From Rhodospirillales bacterium (GTDB taxonomy: Bacteria; Pseudomonadota; Alphaproteobacteria; ATCC43930; CGMCC-115725): a stretch of DNA of 62,217 nucleotides. The position numbers were made by a program, and so were the translations under genes. Where the stretch lies: the NCBI GenBank assembly GCA_028288725.1, contig JAQGIC010000124.1:1-62217 (forward strand). Direction: 5' to 3'. The notes under the pieces are model-generated. The model worked only from the letters and a program-made list of their open reading frames with translations. It was not told where the DNA came from and searched no databases. This document shows positions 35,484 through 43,075 of the stretch, piece by piece; the stretch's first letter is position 1; every line of letters starts with the position of its first letter.

Positions 35484-37229
35484 TCAGGCCCTGGCGGCGC
35501 GGGCAGCGGCCGCGGCACCCCGGCGGCGGATCAGCATCTGCTGCAGCACCGTCAGGATATTGTTCCAGGAATAATAGATCATCAGGCCGGCCGGGAACTT
35601 GCCGAGCATGAAGGTGAAGATGAACGGCATGAACTGCATCATGCGCGCCTGGGTCGGGTCCGGCGGCGTCGGCTGCATGCGCTGCTGCAGCAGCATGGTG
35701 ATGCAATAGATCACCGGCCAGACGCCGATCATCAGGAATTCCGGCGGCGTCCAGGGGATGAGGCCGAACAGATTGAACAGGGTCGTCGGATCGGGGGCCG
35801 ACAGATCCTGGATCCAGCCGAAGAACGGCGCGTGCCGCATCTCGATGGTGACGTAGAGCACCTTGTAAAGCGAGAAGAACACCGGGATCTGCAGCAGCAT
35901 GGGCAGGCAGCCCGCGACCGGATTGACGCCCATGCGCTTGTAGAGCGCCATGGTCTCCTGCTGCAGCTTGACCTTGTCGTCGCCGCACTGCTCCTTCAGC
36001 TTCGCCATCTCGGGCTGGAGCTGCTTCATCTTGTCCATGTTCTTGAAGGCCTTGTTGGCCAACGGGAAGAACAGGCCCTTGATGACGACGGTCAACATCA
36101 GGATGGCGATACCGAAATTGCCGACGACGCCGTAGAGCCAGTCGAGCAGGTAGAAGATCGGCTTGGTCAGGAAATAGAACCAGCCGAAATCGACCGCCCG
36201 GTCGAAGTTCGGCAGGCCGGCGTTCTTGGTGTACTGGTCGAGCAGCTTCACTTCCTTGGCGCCCGCGAACACCACGCCCGAATTCAGGATCGAGGCGCCG
36301 GGCGCCACATCGGTCTCGGCCCCCAGATAGTCGGCCTGGAAGCTCTGCGTCTCGCCGGCACCGGTATGGGTGAAGCGCGCGCTGATCGCGGTCTTCTGGT
36401 CCGGCGCCACGGCGGCCAGCCAATATTTGTCGGAAAAGCCCAGCCAGCCGCCCACGGTCTCCTTGGGCGGGGTCTTGCCGGCGGCGACGTCCTTGTAGCT
36501 CAACTCCTCGGCGCCGGTGGTATAGCCGCCGATCGGGCCCTCGTAGGACACCCAGGTCGACGACGCCGACGGTTCGCCGGTCCGCGCGACCGAGCCGTAG
36601 GGGAAGAGGGCGACCGGCGCCGCGCCGGCGTTGGTCACGGTGTCCTTGACCGTGAACAGGAAATTATCGTCGACCAAGATCTGACGCTCGAAGGTCAGGC
36701 CGGCCCCGTTGTCCCAGGTCAGCGTGACCGGCTTGCCGGGGGCGAGCGTGCCGCCGGCGGACTGCCAGACCGTATCGTCGTTCGGCAGCTTGACCGACGG
36801 ATCCTTGGCGATCCAGCCCTGTGAGGCGCGATAGGCGTTGGGCGCACCCGACGGCGACAGCAGCACGATGGCCGGGCTCGCGGGATCGATCGTCTCGCGG
36901 TAGTTCTTCAGGATCAGATCGTCGAAACGCGCGCCCTTGAGGTTGATCGACCCCTGCATGCGCGGCGTGTCGATGGCGACGCGGGCGGTCTCGCCCAGCA
37001 CCTGCTCGCGCGTCTCGATCGCGGCGGCCACGGCCGCGGCATTCGGCAATTGTGCACCGGTCGGCGCGTTCGGTCCGGCCGGCGACTGGTTCGCGGCGTT
37101 GTTCTGCGCCGCCTGTTCGGCGGTCTGCACCGGCCGCTGCGGATGCGGCAGCAGATACTGGGAGCCAAGCAAAATCGCGACAGCCAGCGCGATGAAGATG
37201 ACGAGATTACGCTGCTCCATTCCCTGCAT
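35484..37229 (-). CDS. yidC: Membrane protein insertase YidC
   Basis: The 581-residue insertase has an N-terminal TM segment (MEQRNLVIFIALAVAILLG), a low-complexity Ala/Asn/Gln linker, a large periplasmic beta domain (about 60-345) and the five-TM core with LTVVIKGLFFPLANKAF, CLPMLLQIPVFFSLYKVL and MQFMPFIFTFMLGKFPAGLMIYY. The tail is short, basic and Ala-rich. GGAGGA precedes the ATG at 37229; an ATG at 37220 is possible. Confidence 0.95.
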   Translation of the reverse strand: MQGMEQRNLVIFIALAVAILLGSQYLLPHPQRPVQTAEQAAQNNAANQSPAGPNAPTGAQLPNAAAVAAAIETREQVLGETARVAIDTPRMQGSINLKGARFDDLILKNYRETIDPASPAIVLLSPSGAPNAYRASQGWIAKDPSVKLPNDDTVWQSAGGTLAPGKPVTLTWDNGAGLTFERQILVDDNFLFTVKDTVTNAGAAPVALFPYGSVARTGEPSASSTWVSYEGPIGGYTTGAEELSYKDVAAGKTPPKETVGGWLGFSDKYWLAAVAPDQKTAISARFTHTGAGETQSFQADYLGAETDVAPGASILNSGVVFAGAKEVKLLDQYTKNAGLPNFDRAVDFGWFYFLTKPIFYLLDWLYGVVGNFGIAILMLTVVIKGLFFPLANKAFKNMDKMKQLQPEMAKLKEQCGDDKVKLQQETMALYKRMGVNPVAGCLPMLLQIPVFFSLYKVLYVTIEMRHAPFFGWIQDLSAPDPTTLFNLFGLIPWTPPEFLMIGVWPVIYCITMLLQQRMQPTPPDPTQARMMQFMPFIFTFMLGKFPAGLMIYYSWNNILTVLQQMLIRRRGAAAAARAARA

Positions 37230-37253
37230 GGGTCCTCCGGGGGGCACGTCACC

Positions 37254-37526
37254 CTAACGGGCGTGCCGACATCCAATATGATGCGCGCGACGATCGGTCG
37301 GCGCAGGTGCGGTAAGATCGGGAACCGGATCGTAACCGCTGCCGCCCCAGGGGTGGCAGCGGCCGAGCCGGCGCAATGACATCAGGCTGCCGGTCCAGGC
37401 GCCATGGCGGCCGATCGCCTCCATGGCATAGGCCGAACAGCTCGGCTCGAATCGGCATTTCGGCCCGAGCAGTGGCGAGATCAGCATCCGGTAGAGCCAG
37501 ATCAGCCCTCGCAACACATGGGCCAT
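37254..37526 (-). CDS. yidD: Membrane protein insertion efficiency factor YidD
   Basis: The 90-residue protein has the family core [32 protein letters not shown] and [14 protein letters not shown], in shortened form here, with conserved Cys residues. It is a short membrane-associated helper of YidC. GAGG lies in front of the ATG, ten bases downstream of the rnpA stop. Confidence 0.94.
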   Translation of the reverse strand: MAHVLRGLIWLYRMLISPLLGPKCRFEPSCSAYAMEAIGRHGAWTGSLMSLRRLGRCHPWGGSGYDPVPDLTAPAPTDRRAHHIGCRHAR

Positions 37527-37536
37527 CGATGCCTCG

Positions 37537-37935
37537 CTACTCGGCCGAAGCCGGGATGGCATCTGGACCGTCGCGCCAGACTTTGAGCCGCCGCAATGCC
37601 TTTTCAAGTTCCGTCAGCAATTGCGCGTAGCGCACGCCGCCGGTTTCCTGCCGGGCGATCAGCACGAAATCATGTTCCGGCTGACCGTGATCCGCCACCA
37701 AAGCGCGCGCCGCCGCGCGCAGACGGCGCTTGGCGCGGTTGCGGGCGACGGCGTTGCCGACCTTCTTCGATGCGGTAAAACCGATGCGGCGCCCCTCGGC
37801 ATGGGGTCCGGCCGCTTCAGGCGCGTCGCTCGGCGCCACCTGAAGGATCAGGCCGGGTGCCACCCATTTGCGTCTCCCGCCGGCGACGCGCAAGAAATCC
37901 TTGCGCTCAGTCATCCGGCCGAGAGTACGGGGCAT
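37537..37935 (-). CDS. rnpA: Ribonuclease P protein component
   Basis: The 132-residue basic protein has the RNR motif [15 protein letters not shown] and the preceding [12 protein letters not shown], both diagnostic. It supports tRNA 5' processing with RNase P RNA. The N-terminal ATG at 37935 gives a normal length; a second ATG eight codons on (MTERKDF) is possible. It follows rpmH by 22 bases. Confidence 0.95.
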   Translation of the reverse strand: MPRTLGRMTERKDFLRVAGGRRKWVAPGLILQVAPSDAPEAAGPHAEGRRIGFTASKKVGNAVARNRAKRRLRAAARALVADHGQPEHDFVLIARQETGGVRYAQLLTELEKALRRLKVWRDGPDAIPASAE

Positions 37936-37957
37936 GGGAGGCCGCTTGAAGCGGCCG

Positions 37958-38092
37958 TTAGGCCGACAGGCGCTTGCGGCCGCGGCTGCGACGTGCGGCG
38001 AGCACCTTGCGACCGCCGACCGTGGCGAGGCGGGCGCGGAAGCCATGGCGCCGCTTACGGACGATCTTGCTGGGCTGATAGGTGCGCTTCAC
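37958..38092 (-). CDS. rpmH: 50S ribosomal protein L34 (GTG start)
   Basis: The 44-residue basic protein reads [20 protein letters not shown] and continues with [20 protein letters not shown] to a TAA. It matches L34 over its whole length. The start is GTG (38092-38090). It begins the operon rpmH-rnpA-yidD-yidC-engB-argB and has a clear promoter upstream. Confidence 0.96.
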   Translation of the reverse strand: MKRTYQPSKIVRKRRHGFRARLATVGGRKVLAARRSRGRKRLSA

Positions 38093-38135
38093 GACGAAAA
38101 CTCCAAACGCTTAGGCATCAAAATTCGAGCGCCCG

Positions 38136-38164
38136 TCTATAGAGGAGCGCCCGGTGTAAGTCAA
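38136..38164 (-). promoter_or_regulatory. Sigma-70 promoter of rpmH
   Basis: Read on the minus strand, TTGACT (38164-38159) and TATAGA (38141-38136) are separated by 17 bp. The -10 element lies 44 bases upstream of the rpmH GTG. Both hexamers are close to consensus. Confidence 0.8.
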
Positions 38165-38241
38165 TTCACCGCGATGCGGCAAACGGACAGACCTTCCCGC
38201 GCTCTGGCGCAGGGCTCGGGCAAGGTCCGCCCTGGTTTCGC

Positions 38242-38288
38242 CTAGAGCGCGATATATGAGGCCGACCCGGCCTCATATCCGACTCTAG
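38242..38288. repeat. Nested palindrome with CTAGAG / CTCTAG ends
   Basis: An 11-bp stem ATATGAGGCCG / CGGCCTCATAT surrounds a three-base loop. The outer ends CTAGAG (38242-38247) and CTCTAG (38283-38288) are also complementary. The rnd stop codon lies inside the right end. It may be a terminator for rnd or a mobile palindromic unit of the REP/RPE kind. Confidence 0.65.
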
Positions 38289-38896
38289 TGGGCGAAGATG
38301 TCGATCTCCGGCCAACCGGCCAGATCCAACAGCGCGCGGGACGGCAGGAACTCGAAACAGGCCTTGGCCAGGTCGGTCCGCCCCTCGCGCGCCAGCATCA
38401 CGTCGAGCTTTTCCTTCATCTCGTGAAGATAGAGCACGTCGGACGCGGCATATTTCAACTGTTCTTCGCTCAGCGTATCGGCGCCCCAATCGGACGATTG
38501 CTGCTGCTTCGACAGTTCGATGTTCAACAGCTCCTTGCACAGATCCTTCAGACCATGGCGGTCGGTGAAGGTGCGCACGAGCTTGGAGGCGATCTTGGTG
38601 CAATAGACCGGCGCGGTCACGACGCCCAGGTACTGCTGCAGGACGGCGATGTCGAACCGGCCGAAATGGAATATCTTGGTCACCGCCGGATCGGTCAGGA
38701 GCGCCTTGAGGTTGGGCGCGTCATACTGGCCCTGCGGCAGCTGGACGACGTGCGCCGTGCCGTCGCCGGCCGAGAGCTGCACCACGCACAAACGATCCCG
38801 CCAGGGGTTGAGGCCCATGGTCTCGCTGTCGATGGCGACTGAATTTCCGAACGAAAGACCGGCGGGGAGATCGCCGCGGTGATAAGTAACGGTCAC
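38285..38896 (-). CDS. rnd: Ribonuclease D-type 3'-5' exonuclease, short form (GTG start)
   Basis: The 203-residue protein is a DEDD exonuclease domain only: Asp23 and Glu25 in AIDSETMGL, FHFGRFDIAVL, and YAASDVLYLHEM with the last Asp and Tyr. It lacks the HRDC domains of E. coli RNase D, which is usual for the short alphaproteobacterial version. It acts in RNA 3' trimming, probably of tRNA precursors. It lies next to tRNA-Leu. Confidence 0.9.
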   Translation of the reverse strand: MTVTYHRGDLPAGLSFGNSVAIDSETMGLNPWRDRLCVVQLSAGDGTAHVVQLPQGQYDAPNLKALLTDPAVTKIFHFGRFDIAVLQQYLGVVTAPVYCTKIASKLVRTFTDRHGLKDLCKELLNIELSKQQQSSDWGADTLSEEQLKYAASDVLYLHEMKEKLDVMLAREGRTDLAKACFEFLPSRALLDLAGWPEIDIFAH

Positions 38897-38924
38897 GGGC
38901 GGTATCCTGCGCGGGGAGAGGGTC

Positions 38925-38971
38925 CCTCCCCGTCCGCCCGATCTTCCTCGAAAGATCAGACGGACGGGAGG
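38925..38971 (-). terminator. Large hairpin downstream of tRNA-Leu
   Basis: CCTCCCCGTCCG (38925-38936) pairs with CGGACGGGAGG (38961-38971), and an inner stem GATCTT / AAGATC extends it. It lies just downstream of the tRNA on the same strand and upstream of rnd. There is no T-run, but the stem is strong. Confidence 0.6.
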
Positions 38972-38978
38972 ATCACTA

Positions 38979-39065
38979 TGGTGCCCAGGAAAAGACTCGA
39001 ACTTTCACGAGGTTGCCCCCACTGATACCTGAAACCAGCGCGTCTACCAATTCCGCCACCTGGGC
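38979..39065 (-). tRNA. tRNA-Leu (anticodon CAG)
   Basis: The 87-nt gene has an acceptor stem GCCCAGG/CCTGGGC, an encoded CCA, a D-arm with TTGGTAGA, an anticodon stem CTGGT/ATCAG around the loop TTCAGGT (anticodon CAG), a long variable arm (GGGGGCAACCTC) and the TTCGAGT T-loop. The long variable arm confirms class II (Leu). Confidence 0.96.
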
Positions 39066-39081
39066 TTAGGTGAGGACCGGG

Positions 39082-39110
39082 TTGATAAGGGAGGCCGCGC
39101 ACCGTGTCAA
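39082..39110 (-). promoter_or_regulatory. Sigma-70 promoter of tRNA-Leu
   Basis: On the minus strand TTGACA (39110-39105) and TATCAA (39087-39082) are separated by 17 bp. The -10 element is 16 bases before the tRNA 5' end. Confidence 0.85.
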
Positions 39111-39256
39111 CCAGACTTTTCACGGCAATATGGCACTTCGATCGGTCGCCCCGGAACCGGTCCGCCCCGGCAAAAGCCTACCGCAGCCTTGAGGCCGCCA
39201 AGCCTTTTCGGGCGTTAGCGTTTTCATCGATCGACATTTCAGGAAGAGGTCAGAAC

Positions 39257-40213
39257 ATGGCTCCCATTCGTCGGGCGACGGTCTTCGGCGGCGCCGGCTT
39301 CATCGGTCGCTATGTGGTGAAGCGGCTGGCCCAGCGCGGCGTCACCATCACGGTGGCGAGCCGCCATGCCCGGCGCGGCAATTATCTGCAGCCGATGGGC
39401 GATGTCGGCCAGATCGTCCTGCTGGACGGCGACATCGGCGACGAGGATTTCGCCGCGGCCTCGATGGCGGGCGTCGATCTGGTGGTCAATCTGGTCGGTA
39501 TCCTGGCCGAGAGCGGCAAACAGCGGTTCGATGCCCTGCAGCATCAGGGGGCGGCACGCCTCGCCCGGCTCGCCACGGCGGCCGGCGTCGAACGGTTCGT
39601 GCAATTCTCGGCGATCGGCGCCGATCCGGCATCGCCCGCGCGCTATGCCAGATCCAAGGCCGAGGGCGAGGCCGCGGTGCGCGCCGCGTTTCCCGGCGCC
39701 GTCATCCTGCGCCCCTCCATCGTCTTCGGGCCGGAGGATCAGTTCTTCAACCGATTCGCCGAAATGACGCGCCTGTCGCCGTTCCTGCCGCTGATCGGCG
39801 GCGGTACCACCAAATTCCAGCCGGTCTATGTCGGCGACGTCGCCGATGGGGTCATGGCGGCGCTCGACCGGCCCGAAGCCGCCGGCCAGGCCTACGAGCT
39901 GGGCGGCCCGCGCATCTATACCTTTGCCGAACTGATGCGGCTGATGCTGCGCGAGATCGATCGCCCGAGCTTGCCGCTCGTCCCGATCCCCTTTGGACTG
40001 GCCTCGCTGCAGGCGGCGATCCTGGAGCATCTGCCCGGAAAGCTGCTGACGCGCGACCAGGTGCGGATGCTGAAACGCGACAATGTCGTCTCGCCCGGCG
40101 CCAGGACGCTGAGCGACCTGGGCATCCTGCCGACGGCCCCGGAGGTGATCCTGCAAAGCTACCTGGAGCGCTTCCGCCGCGGCGGCCGGTTCTCTCCGCG
40201 CCACCCGGCATGA
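39257..40213 (+). CDS. NDUFA9-like NAD(P)-binding protein (complex I-associated SDR)
   Basis: The 318-residue atypical SDR has GGAGFIG (11-17) as the Rossmann motif and the family strings DVGQIVLLDGDI, NLVGIL, FVQFSAIGAD, SKAEGE and LRPSIVFGPEDQFFNRFA. This set matches the complex I NDUFA9 subunit family. GGAAGAGG precedes the ATG. It is the usual single-copy alphaproteobacterial form. It probably binds NADPH rather than catalysing turnover. Confidence 0.9.
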   Translation: MAPIRRATVFGGAGFIGRYVVKRLAQRGVTITVASRHARRGNYLQPMGDVGQIVLLDGDIGDEDFAAASMAGVDLVVNLVGILAESGKQRFDALQHQGAARLARLATAAGVERFVQFSAIGADPASPARYARSKAEGEAAVRAAFPGAVILRPSIVFGPEDQFFNRFAEMTRLSPFLPLIGGGTTKFQPVYVGDVADGVMAALDRPEAAGQAYELGGPRIYTFAELMRLMLREIDRPSLPLVPIPFGLASLQAAILEHLPGKLLTRDQVRMLKRDNVVSPGARTLSDLGILPTAPEVILQSYLERFRRGGRFSPRHPA

Positions 40214-40241
40214 GCGGGCGGCTAGCGTCGCCCAGGTTGCA

Positions 40242-41285
40242 ATGTTAGAGAGGCGGCTGCGAAATCATCCTGTGCGTGAAATGATGTTGCCGAATCGCCC
40301 GCTCATTGCCTTGACCCTGCTGGTTGCCGCCCCCTCGCTCGCCACTTCGACCGGCGCCCGCGCCGCCGACAGTTGCGAACTGCACATGGTCGCGTCGATC
40401 CCAGCGAAATTGTCCCCGTCCAACCAGTTGCTGATCGATGTCTCGATCAACGACACGCCCGTGAAGATCCAGGTCGATACGGGCACCCAGTCATCCACAC
40501 TCAGCACGAAGTTCGCGACCCGCATTGGGATGCCGATCGAAAATATGGCAGGCGTCGTCTACGGCCTGACGGGAGAGGCGTTGAACCAGATGACGCGGAT
40601 CCGCACATTGCGCCTGGGCAAGGCCGTCAACACGAATGCCGCCGTGGTGTTGATGCCGGTGGGGGGCGACGGCACGGACGACCAGCCCGTCGGTCTGTTT
40701 GGTGCCGACTATCTGCAAAACTACGACGTCGAGATCGACACGGTCGGCGGCAAGATGAACCTGTTCACCCATGACCATTGCCCGGACCGGGTCGTCTATT
40801 GGGCGCCGGATTTCTTCAAGTCGAAGATCTATTACGTCGGCAATTCGCTGGCCCATCGACCGACGATGGACATCAGCGTGGAAGGCAAGCCCCTGCGCGC
40901 CGTGATCGACACCGGTGCCTATGCAAATGTGATGAGGCTGGCGGTGGCGCAGGATAGGTTCGGCCTGTCGCCCGATTCCCCCGACATGCAGAAGTTCGGC
41001 GAAACCAGAGGCATCGAGGGCCGCGTGCTCCAAACCTATCAGCACATGTTCCAGTCGCTGACCTTCGGCGAGATCACCCTGCATAATACCAAGATGGTGA
41101 TCGCCCCGATCAATACCGCCGCCCACGCCCCTGTTACCGGCAGCCGGATCAATACCGGCATGGGCGATCAGCCGGACGCGTTCATCGGCATGAGCCTGCT
41201 GAAGCAGCTCCACATGTTCATCGCCTATGACGAAAACACGCTCTATTACACGATCGCCAAGCCGACCCAGGCCGCCGCCCAATAG
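40242..41285 (+). CDS. Exported retropepsin-like aspartic protease with two lobes
   Basis: The 347-residue protein has a signal peptide (ending AGARAADS region, about residue 41) and two aspartyl-protease-like halves: Asp79-Thr-Gly in KIQVDTGTQSSTLS and Asp223-Thr-Gly in AVIDTGAYANV. Bacterial retropepsin-like proteins often have one such unit and dimerise; here both are in one chain, like a pepsin. An ATG-ATG at 40281 would shorten the leader. No partner gene is adjacent. Confidence 0.78.
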   Translation: MLERRLRNHPVREMMLPNRPLIALTLLVAAPSLATSTGARAADSCELHMVASIPAKLSPSNQLLIDVSINDTPVKIQVDTGTQSSTLSTKFATRIGMPIENMAGVVYGLTGEALNQMTRIRTLRLGKAVNTNAAVVLMPVGGDGTDDQPVGLFGADYLQNYDVEIDTVGGKMNLFTHDHCPDRVVYWAPDFFKSKIYYVGNSLAHRPTMDISVEGKPLRAVIDTGAYANVMRLAVAQDRFGLSPDSPDMQKFGETRGIEGRVLQTYQHMFQSLTFGEITLHNTKMVIAPINTAAHAPVTGSRINTGMGDQPDAFIGMSLLKQLHMFIAYDENTLYYTIAKPTQAAAQ

Positions 41286-41305
41286 CGGCACGACCGACGC
41301 CATGA

Positions 41306-41334
41306 CGGGCCGGCCCTAGCCGGCTCGCTTTCTT
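41306..41334 (+). terminator. Rho-independent terminator after the retropepsin-like gene
   Basis: A nine-pair stem CGGGCCGGC / GCCGGCTCG (one G-T pair) with a CCTA loop is followed by CTTTCTT. It lies about 20 bases after the stop codon. Confidence 0.65.
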
Positions 41335-41630
41335 GCGGCCGCAACGAACGGCGGTTTCCAACCCAACCCCGCTTTTTTATGGCGGAAAATTGCGTTGCAG
41401 CGGGCAACCGAGAACATCCCAGCCGTTAAGTCCGGATCGGTACCAATGAAAGATCATTTCACGCGAGGAATGCCCGACGCCCAGGCATTCTTCCTGTGCA
41501 ATGCAGGAAATCAGGTCCGTTTCGGACCTAACGAGCTATTTTCCCTTTGAGACCGCCGGTTTGCCCCCGTATATGCGATTGAGCCCGGTCACGGCCGGGC
41601 GTCCTTCGACCGCGTATCCGGAGCGGCCTC
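41335..41630 (+). promoter_or_regulatory. gltD leader with three stacked hairpins
   Basis: The gap of about 300 bases upstream of gltD holds three adjacent hairpins: GAGGAATGCC/GGCATTCTTC (41465-41493), TTCCTG/CAGGAA (41491-41509) and AGGTCCG/CGGACCT (41513-41529, loop TTT). The first two share bases 41491-41493 and so compete. No gene is seen. A leader with regulatory folding is possible; I do not recognise a known riboswitch. Confidence 0.5.
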
Positions 41631-43061
41631 ATGGCGCAGAAGCTGTTGCAGTTCACCACGATCGACCAGGCCAATCCGGACAAGCGGACGGCGGAGGCCC
41701 GTCGTCACGATTTCGACGAGATCTACGCGGCCTTCGCGCCCGATGCCGCCCAGACGCAGGCCTCGCGCTGCTCGCAATGCGGCGTGCCGTTCTGCCAGGT
41801 GCATTGCCCGCTCAACAACAACATCCCCGACTGGCTGATGCTGACGGCCGAGGGGCGGTTGGAGGAGGCCTACGAGATCTCGTCGGCCACCAATAATTTC
41901 CCGGAAATCTGCGGCCGCATCTGCCCGCAGGACCGGCTGTGCGAAGGCAATTGCGTCATCGAGAAGGGCTTCGATTCCGTCACGATCGGCTCGGTCGAGA
42001 AATTCATCACCGACACGGCCTTCGAGCGCGGCTGGGTCAAGCCGCCGCTGCCGAAGCGCGAACTCGGCCATTCGGTCGGCATCATCGGCGCCGGCCCCGG
42101 CGGCATGGCGGCCGCGATGGAGCTCCGGCGCAAGGGCTTCACGGTCCATGTCTACGACCGCTACGACCGGGTCGGCGGCCTGATGGTCTACGGCATTCCG
42201 AACTTCAAGCTGGACAAGGCCGTGGTCAGCCGCCGCCATCAGCTGCTCGAAGCGGCCGGCATCACCTTTCACCTGAATTTCGAGGTCGGCCGCGACAAGA
42301 CACTGGCGGAGCTTCGCGCCGAGCATAGCGCGCTCCTGATCGCGACCGGCGTCTACAAGGCGCGCGATCTGATGGCACCCGGGGCCGGCCAGGGCGGCAT
42401 CATCGCGGCGCTCGACTATCTGACCGCAAGCAACCGCCGCGGCCTGGGCGACCAGATCGACGCGGCGGGACTCGATGCGGCGGGCAAGAATGTCGTCGTC
42501 ATCGGCGGCGGCGACACGGCGATGGATTGCGTGCGCACCGCCGTCCGCCAGGGCGCCAAGTCGGTGAAGTGCCTCTATCGCCGCGATCGCCGGAACATGC
42601 CCGGCTCGCAGCGCGAGGTCAGTCACGCGGAAGAGGAAGGCGTCGAATTCCTCTGGCTGTCGGCCCCCGAGGCCTTTCTGGGCGACGGCGAGGTCACCGG
42701 CGTGCGCGCCCATTCGATCCATCTGGGCGTCGCCGACAGCTCCGGCCGGCAGATCCCGCAGATGGTCGAGAACAGCACCGTGACCATCCACGCCGATCTG
42801 GTGATCAAGGCGCTGGGCTTCGATCCGGAAGACGTGCCGAAGCTGTTCAAGGCGCCCGAACTGGCCGTCAGCAAGTGGGGCACGATCAAGGTCGACCACC
42901 GCAGCCTGATGACCAATCTCGACGGCGTGTTCGCCGCCGGCGACATCGTGCGCGGCGCGTCGCTCGTCGTCTGGGCCATCCGCGACGGCCGCGACGCCGC
43001 CTCATCGATCGCCCGCTATGTCATCGAACGCCAGGGCGCGGCCGTCGCCGCCGCCGAGTGA
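41631..43061 (+). CDS. gltD: Glutamate synthase small (beta) subunit
   Basis: The 476-residue subunit supplies electrons from NADPH to the large subunit. Two iron-sulfur Cys clusters are visible (Cys47, 50, 55, 59 and Cys94, 98, 104, 108). FAD and NADPH Rossmann motifs follow: IIGAGPGGMAAA and VVIGGGDTAMD. The C-terminal FAD motif is GVFAAGDIVRGASLVVWAI. It precedes gltB by 14 bases, so the order is D-B rather than the more familiar B-D. Confidence 0.96.
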   Translation: MAQKLLQFTTIDQANPDKRTAEARRHDFDEIYAAFAPDAAQTQASRCSQCGVPFCQVHCPLNNNIPDWLMLTAEGRLEEAYEISSATNNFPEICGRICPQDRLCEGNCVIEKGFDSVTIGSVEKFITDTAFERGWVKPPLPKRELGHSVGIIGAGPGGMAAAMELRRKGFTVHVYDRYDRVGGLMVYGIPNFKLDKAVVSRRHQLLEAAGITFHLNFEVGRDKTLAELRAEHSALLIATGVYKARDLMAPGAGQGGIIAALDYLTASNRRGLGDQIDAAGLDAAGKNVVVIGGGDTAMDCVRTAVRQGAKSVKCLYRRDRRNMPGSQREVSHAEEEGVEFLWLSAPEAFLGDGEVTGVRAHSIHLGVADSSGRQIPQMVENSTVTIHADLVIKALGFDPEDVPKLFKAPELAVSKWGTIKVDHRSLMTNLDGVFAAGDIVRGASLVVWAIRDGRDAASSIARYVIERQGAAVAAAE

Positions 43062-43075
43062 AGGGAGCCAGCCCC

